From positions 28,249-92,248 of the forward strand of contig NZ_JAENIO010000011.1 of assembly GCF_016595415.1 (NCBI RefSeq): a stretch of 64,000 nucleotides of DNA, given 5' to 3'. The DNA comes from Roseibacillus ishigakijimensis. Lineage in GTDB: Bacteria > Verrucomicrobiota > Verrucomicrobiia > Verrucomicrobiales > Akkermansiaceae. A program made the translations under genes and the position numbers. Shown here piece by piece: positions 34,230 through 43,173 of this stretch; positions within the stretch are counted from its first letter, which is position 1, and each line of letters starts with the position of its first letter. A model generated the notes under the pieces. It saw nothing but the letters and a program-made list of their open reading frames with translations. It was not told the origin of the DNA and did not search any database.

Positions 34230-35762
34230 ATGAAAAAAGCTGAGTTTCTGTTTCTTGTCGCCTGTGGCAGTGGCTCTCTCGGAGCCCAGTATGTCGTCGA
34301 TTCCAATCTAGGCACTCTTGCTCCTTCGGGGGTGAAAAACGTGCAGGGGAACACCTCGGGCAGCGGTGGTCCTGTTCGCAATCGAGCTGACTTCCACACT
34401 GGCAATCGTTATTTCGAGAATGGCTTTCAATGGAATTTTGAAGGAAACTGGGGACACGAGCGGGTTTATCGCTTCGAGTTGACCGCACCTGCCAAGCTCT
34501 ATCTTTCGAGTAGTAGTTTGACGGGCGATCCGGACTTTTTTCTCCTCGAAGTTCCAGATGTCGTGGAGGAGCCGCTTAACGGGAAAAAGAAGGCGATCGC
34601 GACCCTTGCGATGGCGCCTCAGGATTTCGGGCTGAACACTGAGGAATATCTGGGAGGATACCCGCCGGGGATTTATTACCTGGTTGCCGAGAGCTTCGAC
34701 GGCTTTGACCATCCTGAGAACGAGCCTGTTCGCAATGACGTCCAGTTTTCCTCCACTTTGGCGGCTAGAAGTGCCTCCGCTTTGGATTTGGCCGAGCATT
34801 TGGGAACCCTTTCCACTCCCAACCAGTTTGTGCGGTTCAGCACGATCAGTTCTACCGGTAATGAGAATGCCGCCATCTTGGGTTTGTATCGCGAGAGTGG
34901 CGAATTCCTAGCGGCCACGGTTGGCGGGGATGACGTGCTGGCGAGCGAAGGACTCGAGGCCGGCGATTACTTTCTGGCAGTCGCCAACGAGGGCTCGACC
35001 TTTGGCGAGGATTTCGCGGTGGTGGCAGCCGGAAGCAATGGGCCATTCCAGCTGAATGTCTCGCAGGGCAGGCACACGGAGCCGCTTTTCCGCTTCGGAT
35101 TCTTTGATTTTTCTTTCGCCGCCACTTCGGTCAAATTCTATCGCTTCACCATTGCGGAGCCACCGGCCTATACCGATTTGGGAGTTTTGGTCCGGCAGGG
35201 AGAGCCGCTGGAGTTGAGTTTTCTCGCCTCCAATTTCGACACTGAGATTGCGGTTTACGATCAACATGGCTTCTTTTTTGATCGCAATGATGATTATCAA
35301 CCGGGTGTCACCCAGAGCCTGTTGCAATATTCGCAAGGTGGAGTGGGCGCTCTTCCGGTGGGGGTGTGGTATCTGACCGTGGGAGGCTACGATCTCGTTT
35401 TTCGTGAGCACTTCGTCACCGATATCGTCAATGGGGCCACCACGGAGGGGGAGTATGTGCTGAACTACAATGGCCAAACGGAATCTGGCGTGCTCGCCCC
35501 TGTTGAGCAGGCTTGGTTCCGCTTCGAAGTCGGCCCTCCGGTGTTAGAGCTTGCTGATTTTTCTTTTGATAGCGGCCAACAGAAAGTGCAGCTCTCTTGG
35601 GAGGAAGGGTCGCCCAACTCGACTTATAGTATCTACCGCTCGGTGGATGGGGTCGAGTTCACCCTCGTGCCGGGGCAGGAGGGGATGCAGAGCTTGTCGA
35701 CAAGCTTTCATGTCGATCTCAGTAATGAACCCAAGCAGTTCTTTCAGGTGCGGGAGGACTGA
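34230..35762 (+). CDS. Large exported protein with pre-peptidase-like beta domains
   Basis: The frame is open from 34116, overlapping the upstream gene, but ATG 34230 gives a signal peptide (MKKAEFLFLVACGSGSLGA), hence 510 residues. Repeated beta units with the pattern FRFxL-x-P-A-L-x-L... GDPDFFLLEV, GIYYLVAESFDGFD, VWYLTVGGYD resemble bacterial pre-peptidase C-terminal (PPC) modules. The last 75 residues or so look like a fibronectin-type fold (VQLSWEEGSPNSTYSIYRSVDG). No catalytic motif seen; probably a surface or matrix protein. It closes the EPS locus and is followed by a strong terminator. Confidence 0.75.
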   Translation: MKKAEFLFLVACGSGSLGAQYVVDSNLGTLAPSGVKNVQGNTSGSGGPVRNRADFHTGNRYFENGFQWNFEGNWGHERVYRFELTAPAKLYLSSSSLTGDPDFFLLEVPDVVEEPLNGKKKAIATLAMAPQDFGLNTEEYLGGYPPGIYYLVAESFDGFDHPENEPVRNDVQFSSTLAARSASALDLAEHLGTLSTPNQFVRFSTISSTGNENAAILGLYRESGEFLAATVGGDDVLASEGLEAGDYFLAVANEGSTFGEDFAVVAAGSNGPFQLNVSQGRHTEPLFRFGFFDFSFAATSVKFYRFTIAEPPAYTDLGVLVRQGEPLELSFLASNFDTEIAVYDQHGFFFDRNDDYQPGVTQSLLQYSQGGVGALPVGVWYLTVGGYDLVFREHFVTDIVNGATTEGEYVLNYNGQTESGVLAPVEQAWFRFEVGPPVLELADFSFDSGQQKVQLSWEEGSPNSTYSIYRSVDGVEFTLVPGQEGMQSLSTSFHVDLSNEPKQFFQVRED

Positions 35763-35792
35763 TTGCTTTCTGTTCGCTGACGGCTTCCCGAA

Positions 35793-35827
35793 CGAAAAAA
35801 GGCTCCCTGCTTGGGGAGCCTTTTTCG
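35793..35827. terminator. Bidirectional rho-independent terminator
   Basis: GGCTCCC-TGCTTG-GGGAGCC (35801-35820) is flanked by A6 on the left and T5 on the right, so it can end transcripts in both directions. It lies between the convergent exported protein and squalene-cyclase-fold genes. Confidence 0.9.
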
Positions 35828-35855
35828 TTTGGAAGGGGGGAGGAGGGGGCCGGCT

Positions 35856-37316
35856 TCAGCCTGCTGAGCCGGTGCCGGGGAGAAAGCGGTAGTAAACTTC
35901 CAGCATGAGGGTGGCGAGAGCGACCGAGTAAACGGGGTCGCCGTGGTTGCCGGGGCCAGTGTTGCCGGGCCAGCTACCGTCTTCCCGTTGGCTCTTGAGG
36001 AGTTCGTCTCTCACGAGTTCGTTATACTTTTTCCAAGCGTTCCCGCCGTGGTTGATCATGGCCTGGGAGTTGTAGTAGTGCTCGTAGAGATTGTTGTCGC
36101 GCTGAGCGAAGCTGAAGGTGGCATTGTCCTCGATATAGCCGACGCCTTTGCGGGCATTGGAGTTCGAGACCCCTTTGTGCTGTTGGAAGCAGAGGGCACC
36201 GGCTCCGGTGAGAGTGAAGTGGCCGTTCGCGCTGCCGACGGGTTGCTTGCCGGTGTAGCCGAAGCCGCCGTTTTTGGCCTGGGTGGCTTCCAGGAAGTCG
36301 AGGCCGCCGTTGATGGTGCGGCGCATTTTGCTGAAGTCCAGCCCGGTCGAGCTAGCGGCCTTCAAGGCTTGCATGTGCCAGGCGACGATGGAGGAGTCCG
36401 CACGTTCGTAGTAGCTGTAGCCCCAGCCTCCTTTGTCGTTGGCGTTGTCGATGATCCAGTTGGTGCCGGCTTCGACTGCTTCTTTCATTTGGGGAACCAC
36501 GTTTTCGATACCCAGTTGTTTGCAGAAGGTGTAGGATTCGCTGAGGGCATACATGGCGATGGCGTGCTCGTAGCACCAGTGTTTGTCCTGGAGGTCGGAA
36601 GCGGAACGGCCGTTCTGTTTCATGTTGTTGTCAACCAGGTAGACCATGGCTTTGGTGACCGCGTCGCCGAATTCTTCCGAGAGGGGGGTTTCGCAGTGGC
36701 CCAGATAGGCGAGGAGGGCGAGACCGGTCATCCCCACCGGCTTTTGGCCTCCCCAGCTGCCGTCGGGTTTCTGCTTATCCTTCAGCCAGCGCAGGGCCTT
36801 CATGACGGCCTCTTCACACTGTTCGTTGCCGCCGTTTTCAGCCAAGCGCTGGAGGCGGTCGCTCAGGGAGCAGCGCTTGCGCATTTCGGCAGGGATATTG
36901 CCAAAGCCACCGCCGCCGCCGTCTCCTCCGGAGCCCCACCCGGCACCAAAGTCGTCGCCATCACCGAAGTCGGTGGACGGCAGGGGAATGTCAACATCCG
37001 GGACTGGGATGGCTGTCGGGCTGGTGGTGTTGGCCGCAATGACCTTGGCCATCGCTGAGGAGGGGGCGGAGGGTTTGCGCTGGATGGAGGGGTTGATTTC
37101 CTTTTGCTCCAAGTCGTCGTTGTTACTCGCCGAGGCCTTGTAGGTCACGATGTCCGGTTGCTCGAGATTGATGCCTTTCATCAGGACAAAGGCCAAAATG
37201 AGGCCAACCAAAACGATGGAGAGAATGGAAATGAGGAGACTGGCCAAGGTCGAATTGCGCTTTTGAATGCGCAGACGCTCGGCCGCTTCGGGCGAAAGTT
37301 GGGCGTGCAGGCTCAT
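35856..37316 (-). CDS. Membrane-anchored prenyltransferase/squalene-cyclase-fold repeat protein
   Basis: A 486-residue protein from ATG 37316; an 18-codon longer frame exists but starts at a non-ATG codon and has no better signal. One membrane helix (about 24-46, LASLLISILSIVLVGLILAFVLM) is followed by a Pro/Ala/Gly-rich linker. About 320 residues of alpha/alpha-toroid repeats come next, with QW-like motifs (KPDGSWGGQKPVGMTGLALLAYLG, NDKGGWGYSYYER, AKNGGFGYTGKQPVG, REDGSWPGNTGPG). The catalytic DxDD of squalene cyclases is not seen, so enzymatic activity is doubtful. Such proteins are frequent in Verrucomicrobia, role unknown. Confidence 0.85.
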   Translation of the reverse strand: MSLHAQLSPEAAERLRIQKRNSTLASLLISILSIVLVGLILAFVLMKGINLEQPDIVTYKASASNNDDLEQKEINPSIQRKPSAPSSAMAKVIAANTTSPTAIPVPDVDIPLPSTDFGDGDDFGAGWGSGGDGGGGGFGNIPAEMRKRCSLSDRLQRLAENGGNEQCEEAVMKALRWLKDKQKPDGSWGGQKPVGMTGLALLAYLGHCETPLSEEFGDAVTKAMVYLVDNNMKQNGRSASDLQDKHWCYEHAIAMYALSESYTFCKQLGIENVVPQMKEAVEAGTNWIIDNANDKGGWGYSYYERADSSIVAWHMQALKAASSTGLDFSKMRRTINGGLDFLEATQAKNGGFGYTGKQPVGSANGHFTLTGAGALCFQQHKGVSNSNARKGVGYIEDNATFSFAQRDNNLYEHYYNSQAMINHGGNAWKKYNELVRDELLKSQREDGSWPGNTGPGNHGDPVYSVALATLMLEVYYRFLPGTGSAG

Positions 37317-37450
37317 GGTGCTTGGATTGGGTGAATCAAATAGGTTAGCCCAATTGCTGGCAAGAAGCAATCAAGCGAGACTCCGACAATAGCAACGGAT
37401 GAAAGGGGGTAACTCTTAGTAAAAGAGAGCCGTAAGCGAAAGAAAAGTGC

Positions 37451-38431
37451 CTATTTTTCTTTTTCGACAGGAGAAAGGATGGGGGGCGCTCCTTCTTCCA
37501 AGCGGCCGAGGATGTCGATAAAGGCGTCTTCGAGATTGCGCTCTTCGCGATGGTATTCAACGACTTCCAATCCCTCTTTCACCATCCGGCGCAAGGCTTC
37601 AGCGGCTTTCGCCGGTTCGGCAGAGGCCAGGCGGATGCGGCCTCCCTGCTTGCGCTCCTCCACGAATTCCACTTCGGGATTGAGCAGGGCCCAGTCCTGC
37701 AGCGCCTCCGGGCGGCTGGCGAGACGGACATCATAGTAGACCCCGCCAGTGGCGTCGGAGCCCAGCTTGAGGGAATCGGCATCGCCGTGGTGGACGATGC
37801 GTCCGCCGTTGACGAAGAGCAGGCTGTCGCACATCTCGCCCAGTTCGGAGAGGATGTGGGAGCTGATGAAGATGGTCTTGCCCTCCTCGGCCAGGATGCG
37901 GATGAGGTGCTTCAGCTCCACCCGGGCCTTGGGATCGAGCCCGGCGGCGGGCTCGTCCATGATGAGGATTTGCGGGTCGTGGAGAAGGGCACGGCCGAGG
38001 CCGAGGCGCTGGGTTTGGCCCTTGGAAAGCTTGTTGGAAAGCCGGTCCGCGAGGGGCTCGAGGTCGGTGAAGTCCATCACTTCCTGAATGCGCTCGCGCC
38101 GTTCCGTCCCGCGGTAGCCAAGAGCGCGGGCGTAGAAGTCGAGGTATTCCAGCACCGTCATGTGCTCGTAGTTGCCGAAGTGATCGGGCATCCAGCCGAT
38201 GAGCTCGCGCACCTTGTCGGGGTGGTGGACGACATTGATGCCGCAGACCTCGGCCGTGCCCATGGTGGGGTAGTCGAGGGTGGCGAGAATGCGCATGGTG
38301 GTCGTTTTTCCCGCGCCATTGGCTCCCACAAAGCCGCAGACCGAGCCGTGGGGGACTTCGAAGCTGATGCCGTCGACGGCTTTCAAGGGACCGAAGTAGC
38401 GATAGAGATTTTGGACACGAATGGCGGACAC
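37451..38431 (-). CDS. ABC transporter ATP-binding protein (GldA/CcmA-type), no adjacent permease
   Basis: A 326-residue ATPase subunit: Walker A GANGAGKTT (36-44), signature LSKGQTQRLGLGRAL, Walker B ILIMDEPAAGLDP and the switch His in SSHILSE. About 100 C-terminal residues form an accessory domain, as in the exporter ATPases beside ABC-2 permeases. No permease gene is next to it: upstream is a divergent MOSC gene and downstream a 134-bp gap and the cyclase-fold protein. The transported substrate cannot be inferred, and the partner must be encoded elsewhere. Confidence 0.93.
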   Translation of the reverse strand: MSAIRVQNLYRYFGPLKAVDGISFEVPHGSVCGFVGANGAGKTTTMRILATLDYPTMGTAEVCGINVVHHPDKVRELIGWMPDHFGNYEHMTVLEYLDFYARALGYRGTERRERIQEVMDFTDLEPLADRLSNKLSKGQTQRLGLGRALLHDPQILIMDEPAAGLDPKARVELKHLIRILAEEGKTIFISSHILSELGEMCDSLLFVNGGRIVHHGDADSLKLGSDATGGVYYDVRLASRPEALQDWALLNPEVEFVEERKQGGRIRLASAEPAKAAEALRRMVKEGLEVVEYHREERNLEDAFIDILGRLEEGAPPILSPVEKEK

Positions 38432-38529
38432 TGGTGGTGTTATCGGCCAAAGGGCGGAACTTGTCAGGCTAAATTCCCCGGCGGAAATTTCTCGTTCATT
38501 TTCGAGCCGATGCGAGTAGGCTGGCGGTG

Positions 38530-39036
38530 ATGACTGCTGCTACTTCTCTCGTTGAGCTGACCCATCTGTTTGTATCGCCGGGGCACGATTTCAAGGGGCG
38601 CCATGGACTCGGGCGCGAGAACTACGAGATCGTGGACCAAGAACAGATCGAGCTGGTGGCGGGCAAGGGCATCGCGGGAGACCGCTATTTCGACTACAAG
38701 CCGGATTTCAAAGGGCAGATCACTTTCTTTGACGAGGCGGTCTGGCTGGCGGTGCGGGAGCAGTTTGCCCTGCCCGAGCTGCCGCCCAGTGTCTTTCGGC
38801 GCAACGTCATCGTGCGCGGAATGGACCTCAATGCGCTCATCGGCAAGCGCTTTGCTCTCGGAGAATTAGAGCTCACCGGGAGCGAGGAGGCTAAGCCCTG
38901 CTACTGGATGGACGAGGCCTGTGCCCCCGGGGTGGAGGAGTTTTTGAAAGGGAAGGGGGGCTTGCGCTGCCGCATCGTGAAGGGAGGCCTGCTCTCCAAG
39001 GGGCCGCAGGAATTGCGGGTTCTTGCGAACTCGTGA
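38530..39036 (+). CDS. MOSC domain protein
   Basis: A 168-residue stand-alone MOSC (molybdenum cofactor sulfurase C-terminal) protein. Seen: GKGIAGDRYFDY, FRRNVIVRGMDLNALIGKRF and the conserved Cys region GSEEAKPCYWMDEACAPGVEEFLKGKGGLRCRI. The Cys is the residue that binds or transfers sulfur or cofactor in the family. Likely role: molybdenum cofactor or thiol-linked chemistry in the cytoplasm, substrate unknown. GTG 38527 directly precedes ATG 38530. Confidence 0.9.
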   Translation: MTAATSLVELTHLFVSPGHDFKGRHGLGRENYEIVDQEQIELVAGKGIAGDRYFDYKPDFKGQITFFDEAVWLAVREQFALPELPPSVFRRNVIVRGMDLNALIGKRFALGELELTGSEEAKPCYWMDEACAPGVEEFLKGKGGLRCRIVKGGLLSKGPQELRVLANS

Positions 39037-39090
39037 CTTTTCCCCGCTCGTTCTCGCCAAGGCGGCCTCTTTGCGCTAGCACCTCGCCCC

Positions 39091-39435
39091 ATGATTTCGC
39101 AAGACCCCAGTCAACCCGAGCCCATGAAGTATGCCATGCTCGGAGAAGATACCGCCACCGATGCCGAGAAGCTGGCCAAGTTCCAGGGGGAGGTCGATTG
39201 GAGCTACCTCAAGCCCCACTACGAGCGCGATTGCCTCTACTTCGTCGATCCCGAGCTGGACATGACGACGGTGGGCGAGGCCATGGCGAAGGACGATTCC
39301 GCAGCGGTGAAGGGCTGGCTCAAGAGCGGCGATTTGGTGAAAATCGAGGCTCTGCACGTTTTTCAATGGGAAGAGAGCGATACCCGCTTCGAGGCCCTCG
39401 TCATTTCACCCTTCGTCCTCTGTCGTCCCCTGTAG
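39091..39435 (+). CDS. DUF2288 family protein
   Basis: The 114-residue protein matches the DUF2288 pattern: KLAKFQGEVDWSYLKPHYERDCLYFVDPELDMTTVGEAMAKDDSAAVKGWLKSGDL, then WEESDTRFEALVISPFVLCRPL. The family is small, cytoplasmic and of unknown function. Two in-frame ATGs are possible (39091 and 39124). Its last 30 bases overlap the end of the convergent flavoprotein gene. Confidence 0.85.
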   Translation: MISQDPSQPEPMKYAMLGEDTATDAEKLAKFQGEVDWSYLKPHYERDCLYFVDPELDMTTVGEAMAKDDSAAVKGWLKSGDLVKIEALHVFQWEESDTRFEALVISPFVLCRPL

Positions 39436-40662
39436 GTTGCTGGCCACCGCCGAGCCGACGAGATAGCCGGTGGTCCAGGCGTTCTGGAAGTTGAAACCGC
39501 CTGTGATGCCATCGACATCGAGGACTTCGCCCGCGAAGTAAAGGCCCGGGCTGCTTTTGCTGGCCATGGTCTGGGGCACCAGGTCCTTGAGCGGCACCCC
39601 GCCGCAAGTCACGAATTCGTCTTTGTTCGTGCTCTTGCCCGTGACCGCAAAGCGCGCCGCGGTGAGGTTCCCGACCAGCTGACGGCTTTGTTCCTTGGTC
39701 AAATTGGCCCAGGTTTGCCCTTCGGAAATGCCTGAAACCGCGCAGAGGCGGTCCCAGAAGCGGGCCGTGATGCCCTCCACCAGCGAGCGCTTGCGGATGG
39801 TGCGCTTGCCGTGGGCCTGGCGTTCCCGGGTGAGGAGGGCGGCGATGGCTTCCGGTTTTTGTGAGCCCGTCCAGTTGACAGTGAGCTCGCAGCGGTAATC
39901 GCAATCGGCCAGCTCCCGGGCCCCCCAGGCCGAGAGCCGCAGAATCCCCGGCCCGCTCAGCCCCCAATGGGTGATGAGCACTGGTCCGGATTCCGTAATT
40001 CCGCAGGCCTTCACGGTGGCGTCGGGCACGCTCACCCCCTGCAGGTCGCGCAAGCGCTCGTCATCGATGTGAAAGGTGAAAAGCGAAGGCACCGGGGCGG
40101 TGAACCCGTGCCCTGCTTCCTCCACCAGGCGACGTCCCTCCGCGCCGCGTAGCCCCCCGGTGGCGATGAGCACTTGCGCGCTGCGTAGGGTCGAGCCATC
40201 GGCCAGGCTGAGCTCGTAACCGCCCTCGGGGAGGGCTTGGAGACCGGTCACTTTGCAGCGGGTGCGGACCTCGACTCCGGCCTCCTCGGCGGCATGGGTG
40301 AGGCAATCGATGATGGTTTGGGAAGAATCGGTGGTGGGGAACATGCGGCCATCGGCCTCGGTCTTCAGCTCGACGCCGCGGGCCTCGAACCAGCGCATGG
40401 TATGTCGGGCATTGAAGCGGTGGAAGGGCCCTTGCAAGCTGCGCCAGCCACGCGGGTAATGCCGCACCAGTTCCCGCGGGTGGGGGGCGGCGTGGGTGAC
40501 ATTGCAGCGGCCCCCGCCGGAGATGCGGACTTTCCCAAGCACCTCCTTGCCTTTTTCCAGAATGAGAACGCGCTCCGCTCCTTGTTCGGCGGCGGCGATG
40601 GCGGCAAAGAAGCCGGCGGCCCCTCCGCCGATGACGATGAAATTGAGCGGATCTGCAGGCAT
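39406..40662 (-). CDS. HI0933/YhiN-type FAD-dependent oxidoreductase
   Basis: The 418-residue flavoprotein opens with a Rossmann FAD motif, FIVIGGGAAGFFAAIAAAEQG, then the family hallmark KVRISGGGRCNVTH. The end motif is GLYFAGEVLDVDGITGGFNFQNAW, which closes the FAD site. The family is conserved (BaiN/HI0933, also called aminoacetone-oxidase family), and its physiological substrate is generally unknown. It is divergent from the YjbR gene (22-bp gap) and overlaps the DUF2288 gene tail to tail by 30 bp. Confidence 0.94.
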   Translation of the reverse strand: MPADPLNFIVIGGGAAGFFAAIAAAEQGAERVLILEKGKEVLGKVRISGGGRCNVTHAAPHPRELVRHYPRGWRSLQGPFHRFNARHTMRWFEARGVELKTEADGRMFPTTDSSQTIIDCLTHAAEEAGVEVRTRCKVTGLQALPEGGYELSLADGSTLRSAQVLIATGGLRGAEGRRLVEEAGHGFTAPVPSLFTFHIDDERLRDLQGVSVPDATVKACGITESGPVLITHWGLSGPGILRLSAWGARELADCDYRCELTVNWTGSQKPEAIAALLTRERQAHGKRTIRKRSLVEGITARFWDRLCAVSGISEGQTWANLTKEQSRQLVGNLTAARFAVTGKSTNKDEFVTCGGVPLKDLVPQTMASKSSPGLYFAGEVLDVDGITGGFNFQNAWTTGYLVGSAVASNLQGTTEDEG

Positions 40663-40684
40663 GATTGGGCTAGGGTGGCGCGCG

Positions 40685-41038
40685 ATGGATTTGCAAGACG
40701 CGATCGAGCACTGTTTGTCCCTTCCCGCGACCGAAGAGACAAGCCCCTTTGGCCCCGATGTCCTCGTTTATAAGGTGGCGGGCAAGATGTTCGCCACCGC
40801 GGGCTTGGAAAACGAGGAAGGACGGATGAATCTGAAATGTGACCCGGAGCGCGCGGTTGATCTCCGCGATCAATGGGAAGCCATTGACCCGGGCTATCAC
40901 ATGAACAAAAAGCACTGGAACACCCTTCGCTTCGATGGCTCCCTCCCGCCCAAGCTCGTCCGCGAGCTCATTGATCATTCCTACCAGCTCGTCGTCGCTG
41001 GCCTGTCGAAGAAGGTGAGGGAGGAGCTAGGGGTGTGA
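40685..41038 (+). CDS. MmcQ/YjbR family protein
   Basis: A 117-residue protein of the MmcQ/YjbR (CyaY-like fold) family: ETSPFGPDVLVYKVAGKMFATAG, MNLKCDPERAVDLR, IDPGYHMNKKHWNTLRFDGSLPPKLVRELIDHSYQLV. These features are diagnostic. Described as a possible DNA-binding protein of unknown function. The frame is open upstream on antisense sequence, but ATG 40685 gives the exact family length. Confidence 0.93.
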   Translation: MDLQDAIEHCLSLPATEETSPFGPDVLVYKVAGKMFATAGLENEEGRMNLKCDPERAVDLRDQWEAIDPGYHMNKKHWNTLRFDGSLPPKLVRELIDHSYQLVVAGLSKKVREELGV

Positions 41039-41084
41039 TTGGGGTCCTATCTTGTAATGGGCATCTCCAGGGAGCGAAAATAGC

Positions 41085-41681
41085 TTGGCTCAAGTGAAAC
41101 TGCTTTTTCCTCCCGTCACTCGATCTTTGGTTTTGCGGCGTCAATGTTTCCCCCGAGAACACGAGCCGTCGCCATACCGCTATCGCGAAGCCATGTTGAT
41201 GTGGGTGAACTGTGGGATGCTGTGGTGGTTCACTTGGATTCAGTTCGTCCTGTGGATTGTGACCCATAGCTCTAGTGGCTTGGATGTGGTGTTCTGGATT
41301 GAGAAGACTCCTCTCTTTGGTCTGAACTTTCGGGAAGTCTTTATTTTGGTGGCCATTCCCTTGAGCCTCTTTTGCTTGTTGGCAGTATATTTTGGCACAC
41401 GGTCCCAAAAGGGATTGCTCAAAAGGATGTTCGTGACCTTGCTGTTTGCCCTGATCTGCACGGGTTTTTCAGTGGGGCGCGATCAAATGAAGTGGCAACA
41501 GCGGGCACGACTGGACACACATCTTGTCGAACCCGAAGAGACAAGAGCCTGGTTTATTCTAAGGCACGATCCACGGGATTCGGGTTTCGATTGGGAAAGT
41601 GAAATTGGCTACTGGGAGGAGCAAATCGAGCGGGCGGAGACCTTGGGGGAGGCCTTCGATGCAAAGTTCGGAAAACAGTGA
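41085..41681 (+). CDS. Small membrane protein of unknown function
   Basis: Up to 198 residues with three hydrophobic segments (about 43-60, 85-104 and 113-128) and a charged soluble tail ending GEAFDAKFGKQ. No family recognised. The start is unsettled: TTG 41085 or GTG 41094 follow an AGGGAG stretch, while ATG 41193 would begin directly at the first membrane helix. It stands alone between the YjbR gene and the convergent nuoF. Confidence 0.6.
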   Translation: MAQVKLLFPPVTRSLVLRRQCFPREHEPSPYRYREAMLMWVNCGMLWWFTWIQFVLWIVTHSSSGLDVVFWIEKTPLFGLNFREVFILVAIPLSLFCLLAVYFGTRSQKGLLKRMFVTLLFALICTGFSVGRDQMKWQQRARLDTHLVEPEETRAWFILRHDPRDSGFDWESEIGYWEEQIERAETLGEAFDAKFGKQ

Positions 41682-41747
41682 GTCATTGCCTCTGCGGCTG
41701 GGAAGTCGCAGCGACGGATGGCCGCAGGAGGCGTCAGCAACCCTATT

Positions 41748-43142
41748 CTAGGCCGGTTGCAGGAATTTCTCGCGCTCTTTTTGCTCGGTGGATTTGACCT
41801 CGTTGTCAGCGCTGGTTTCGGCGAGCAGCTCGTCGCGGAACTTGGCGATGATCGCTTCCACCGGCCAGGAGGAGGCTTCGCCAAAGGCACAAATGGTGCG
41901 GCCGTCGATTTGGTAGGCGATGGACTCGAGGGTGTCGATGTCGTTGGGGGTGCCTTGACCGGAGGCGATGCGGTCGGAGACCTTTTTCATCCAGCCATTT
42001 CCTTCCCGGCAGGGCGTGCACTGGCCGCAGCTCTCGTGGGCGTAGAAGTGATTGATGTTGTTGAGGACCCAGGAGATTTTGCGCGAATCGTCCATCACGA
42101 TGACGCCGCCGGAACCGGCCATGGAGCCGCAGGCGGCGAGGGTGTCGAAGTCCATGGGGATGTCCCAGAAGTCGAGGTCCTTGGCCTCGTCACCGCGACC
42201 GATTTTGAAGGTCTCGTCGCAGCGGAGAATTTTCGCTGAGGAGCCGCCGGGGATGACGGCCTTGAACTCGCGGCCGTCTTTGGGTCCGCCGCACATCTCG
42301 TAGAGGAGCTCGCGCATGGTCACCTTGCCGACCTCGACTTCGAAGTAGCCGGGCTTTTTCACGTCGCCGGAGACGCAGAGGATGCGGGTGCCGGTGTTGC
42401 GGGGGACGCCCAGCTTGGCGTATTCCTCGCCACCCATCTCGAGGATGTGCTTCACGTGGCAGAGCGATTCCACGTTGTTCACGATGGTAGGAGCCATGTA
42501 GAGGCCAAGGGCGGCGGGGAAGTAGGGAGGCTTGATGCGCGGGTAGGGGCGCTTGCCTTCGAGGGACTCGATGAGGCCGGTTTCTTCCCCGCAGATGTAG
42601 GCCCCGGCGCCGCGGTGCACGTAGATCTCGAGGTCGAAGTCGCTGCCGAAGATGCCTTTGCCGAGAAAGCCTTTTTCGCGGCATTCCGCGATTGCTTTCT
42701 CCATGATTTGGGCCGCCTCGGGGAATTCCTCCCGCATGTAGATGTAGGCGGTGTGGGCCCCGACCGCGAAGCAGGAGATGATCATGCCCTCGAGGAGCTG
42801 ATGGGGGTCTTGATGAACGATGTAGCGGTCCTTGAAGGTGCCGGGCTCGGATTCGTCGCAGTTGCAGATCAGGTAAACGGGCTTGGTGTTGTTGGGGGGA
42901 ATGAAGCCCCACTTGACTCCGGTGGGGAAGCCGGCCCCACCGCGTCCGCGCAAGCCCGAGGTCTTGACCTCGTTGGTGATGTCCTTGGGGTCCATCTGGA
43001 GGGCCTTTTTGGCCATCTCGTAGTAATTCTCTTCCAAGGCGCGCGCCATGGAGGGATTCCAGCCCTCGCGATCGATGTTGCGGAAAATGAGACGATGCTC
43101 TTGGGCGAGCGGTTCTTTACCGGATTTGTATGTGATGGACAT
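41748..43142 (-). CDS. nuoF: NADH-quinone oxidoreductase subunit F
   Basis: The 464-residue NADH-binding subunit of complex I. It carries the NADH motif GRGGAGFPTG (66-75), the FMN region AGAYICGEETGLIESLEGKRP, and the N3 [4Fe-4S] cluster ligands Cys372, Cys375, Cys378 (SCGQCTPCREG) and Cys418. It oxidises NADH and passes electrons through FMN into the iron-sulfur chain. It is the last gene of the nuoD-nuoE-nuoF run here. The usual nuoG and membrane subunits do not follow, so the remaining subunits must be encoded elsewhere. Confidence 0.97.
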   Translation of the reverse strand: MSITYKSGKEPLAQEHRLIFRNIDREGWNPSMARALEENYYEMAKKALQMDPKDITNEVKTSGLRGRGGAGFPTGVKWGFIPPNNTKPVYLICNCDESEPGTFKDRYIVHQDPHQLLEGMIISCFAVGAHTAYIYMREEFPEAAQIMEKAIAECREKGFLGKGIFGSDFDLEIYVHRGAGAYICGEETGLIESLEGKRPYPRIKPPYFPAALGLYMAPTIVNNVESLCHVKHILEMGGEEYAKLGVPRNTGTRILCVSGDVKKPGYFEVEVGKVTMRELLYEMCGGPKDGREFKAVIPGGSSAKILRCDETFKIGRGDEAKDLDFWDIPMDFDTLAACGSMAGSGGVIVMDDSRKISWVLNNINHFYAHESCGQCTPCREGNGWMKKVSDRIASGQGTPNDIDTLESIAYQIDGRTICAFGEASSWPVEAIIAKFRDELLAETSADNEVKSTEQKEREKFLQPA

Positions 43143-43173
43143 GGGAAAAGAGGTGGATGGGAAACGTCTGGTG

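Noticed and set aside
37317..37450. CTCTT-AGTAA-AAGAG hairpin between the ABC ATPase and the cyclase-fold gene
   Set aside because: The stem is only 5 bp and AT-rich; not strong enough to call as a terminator.
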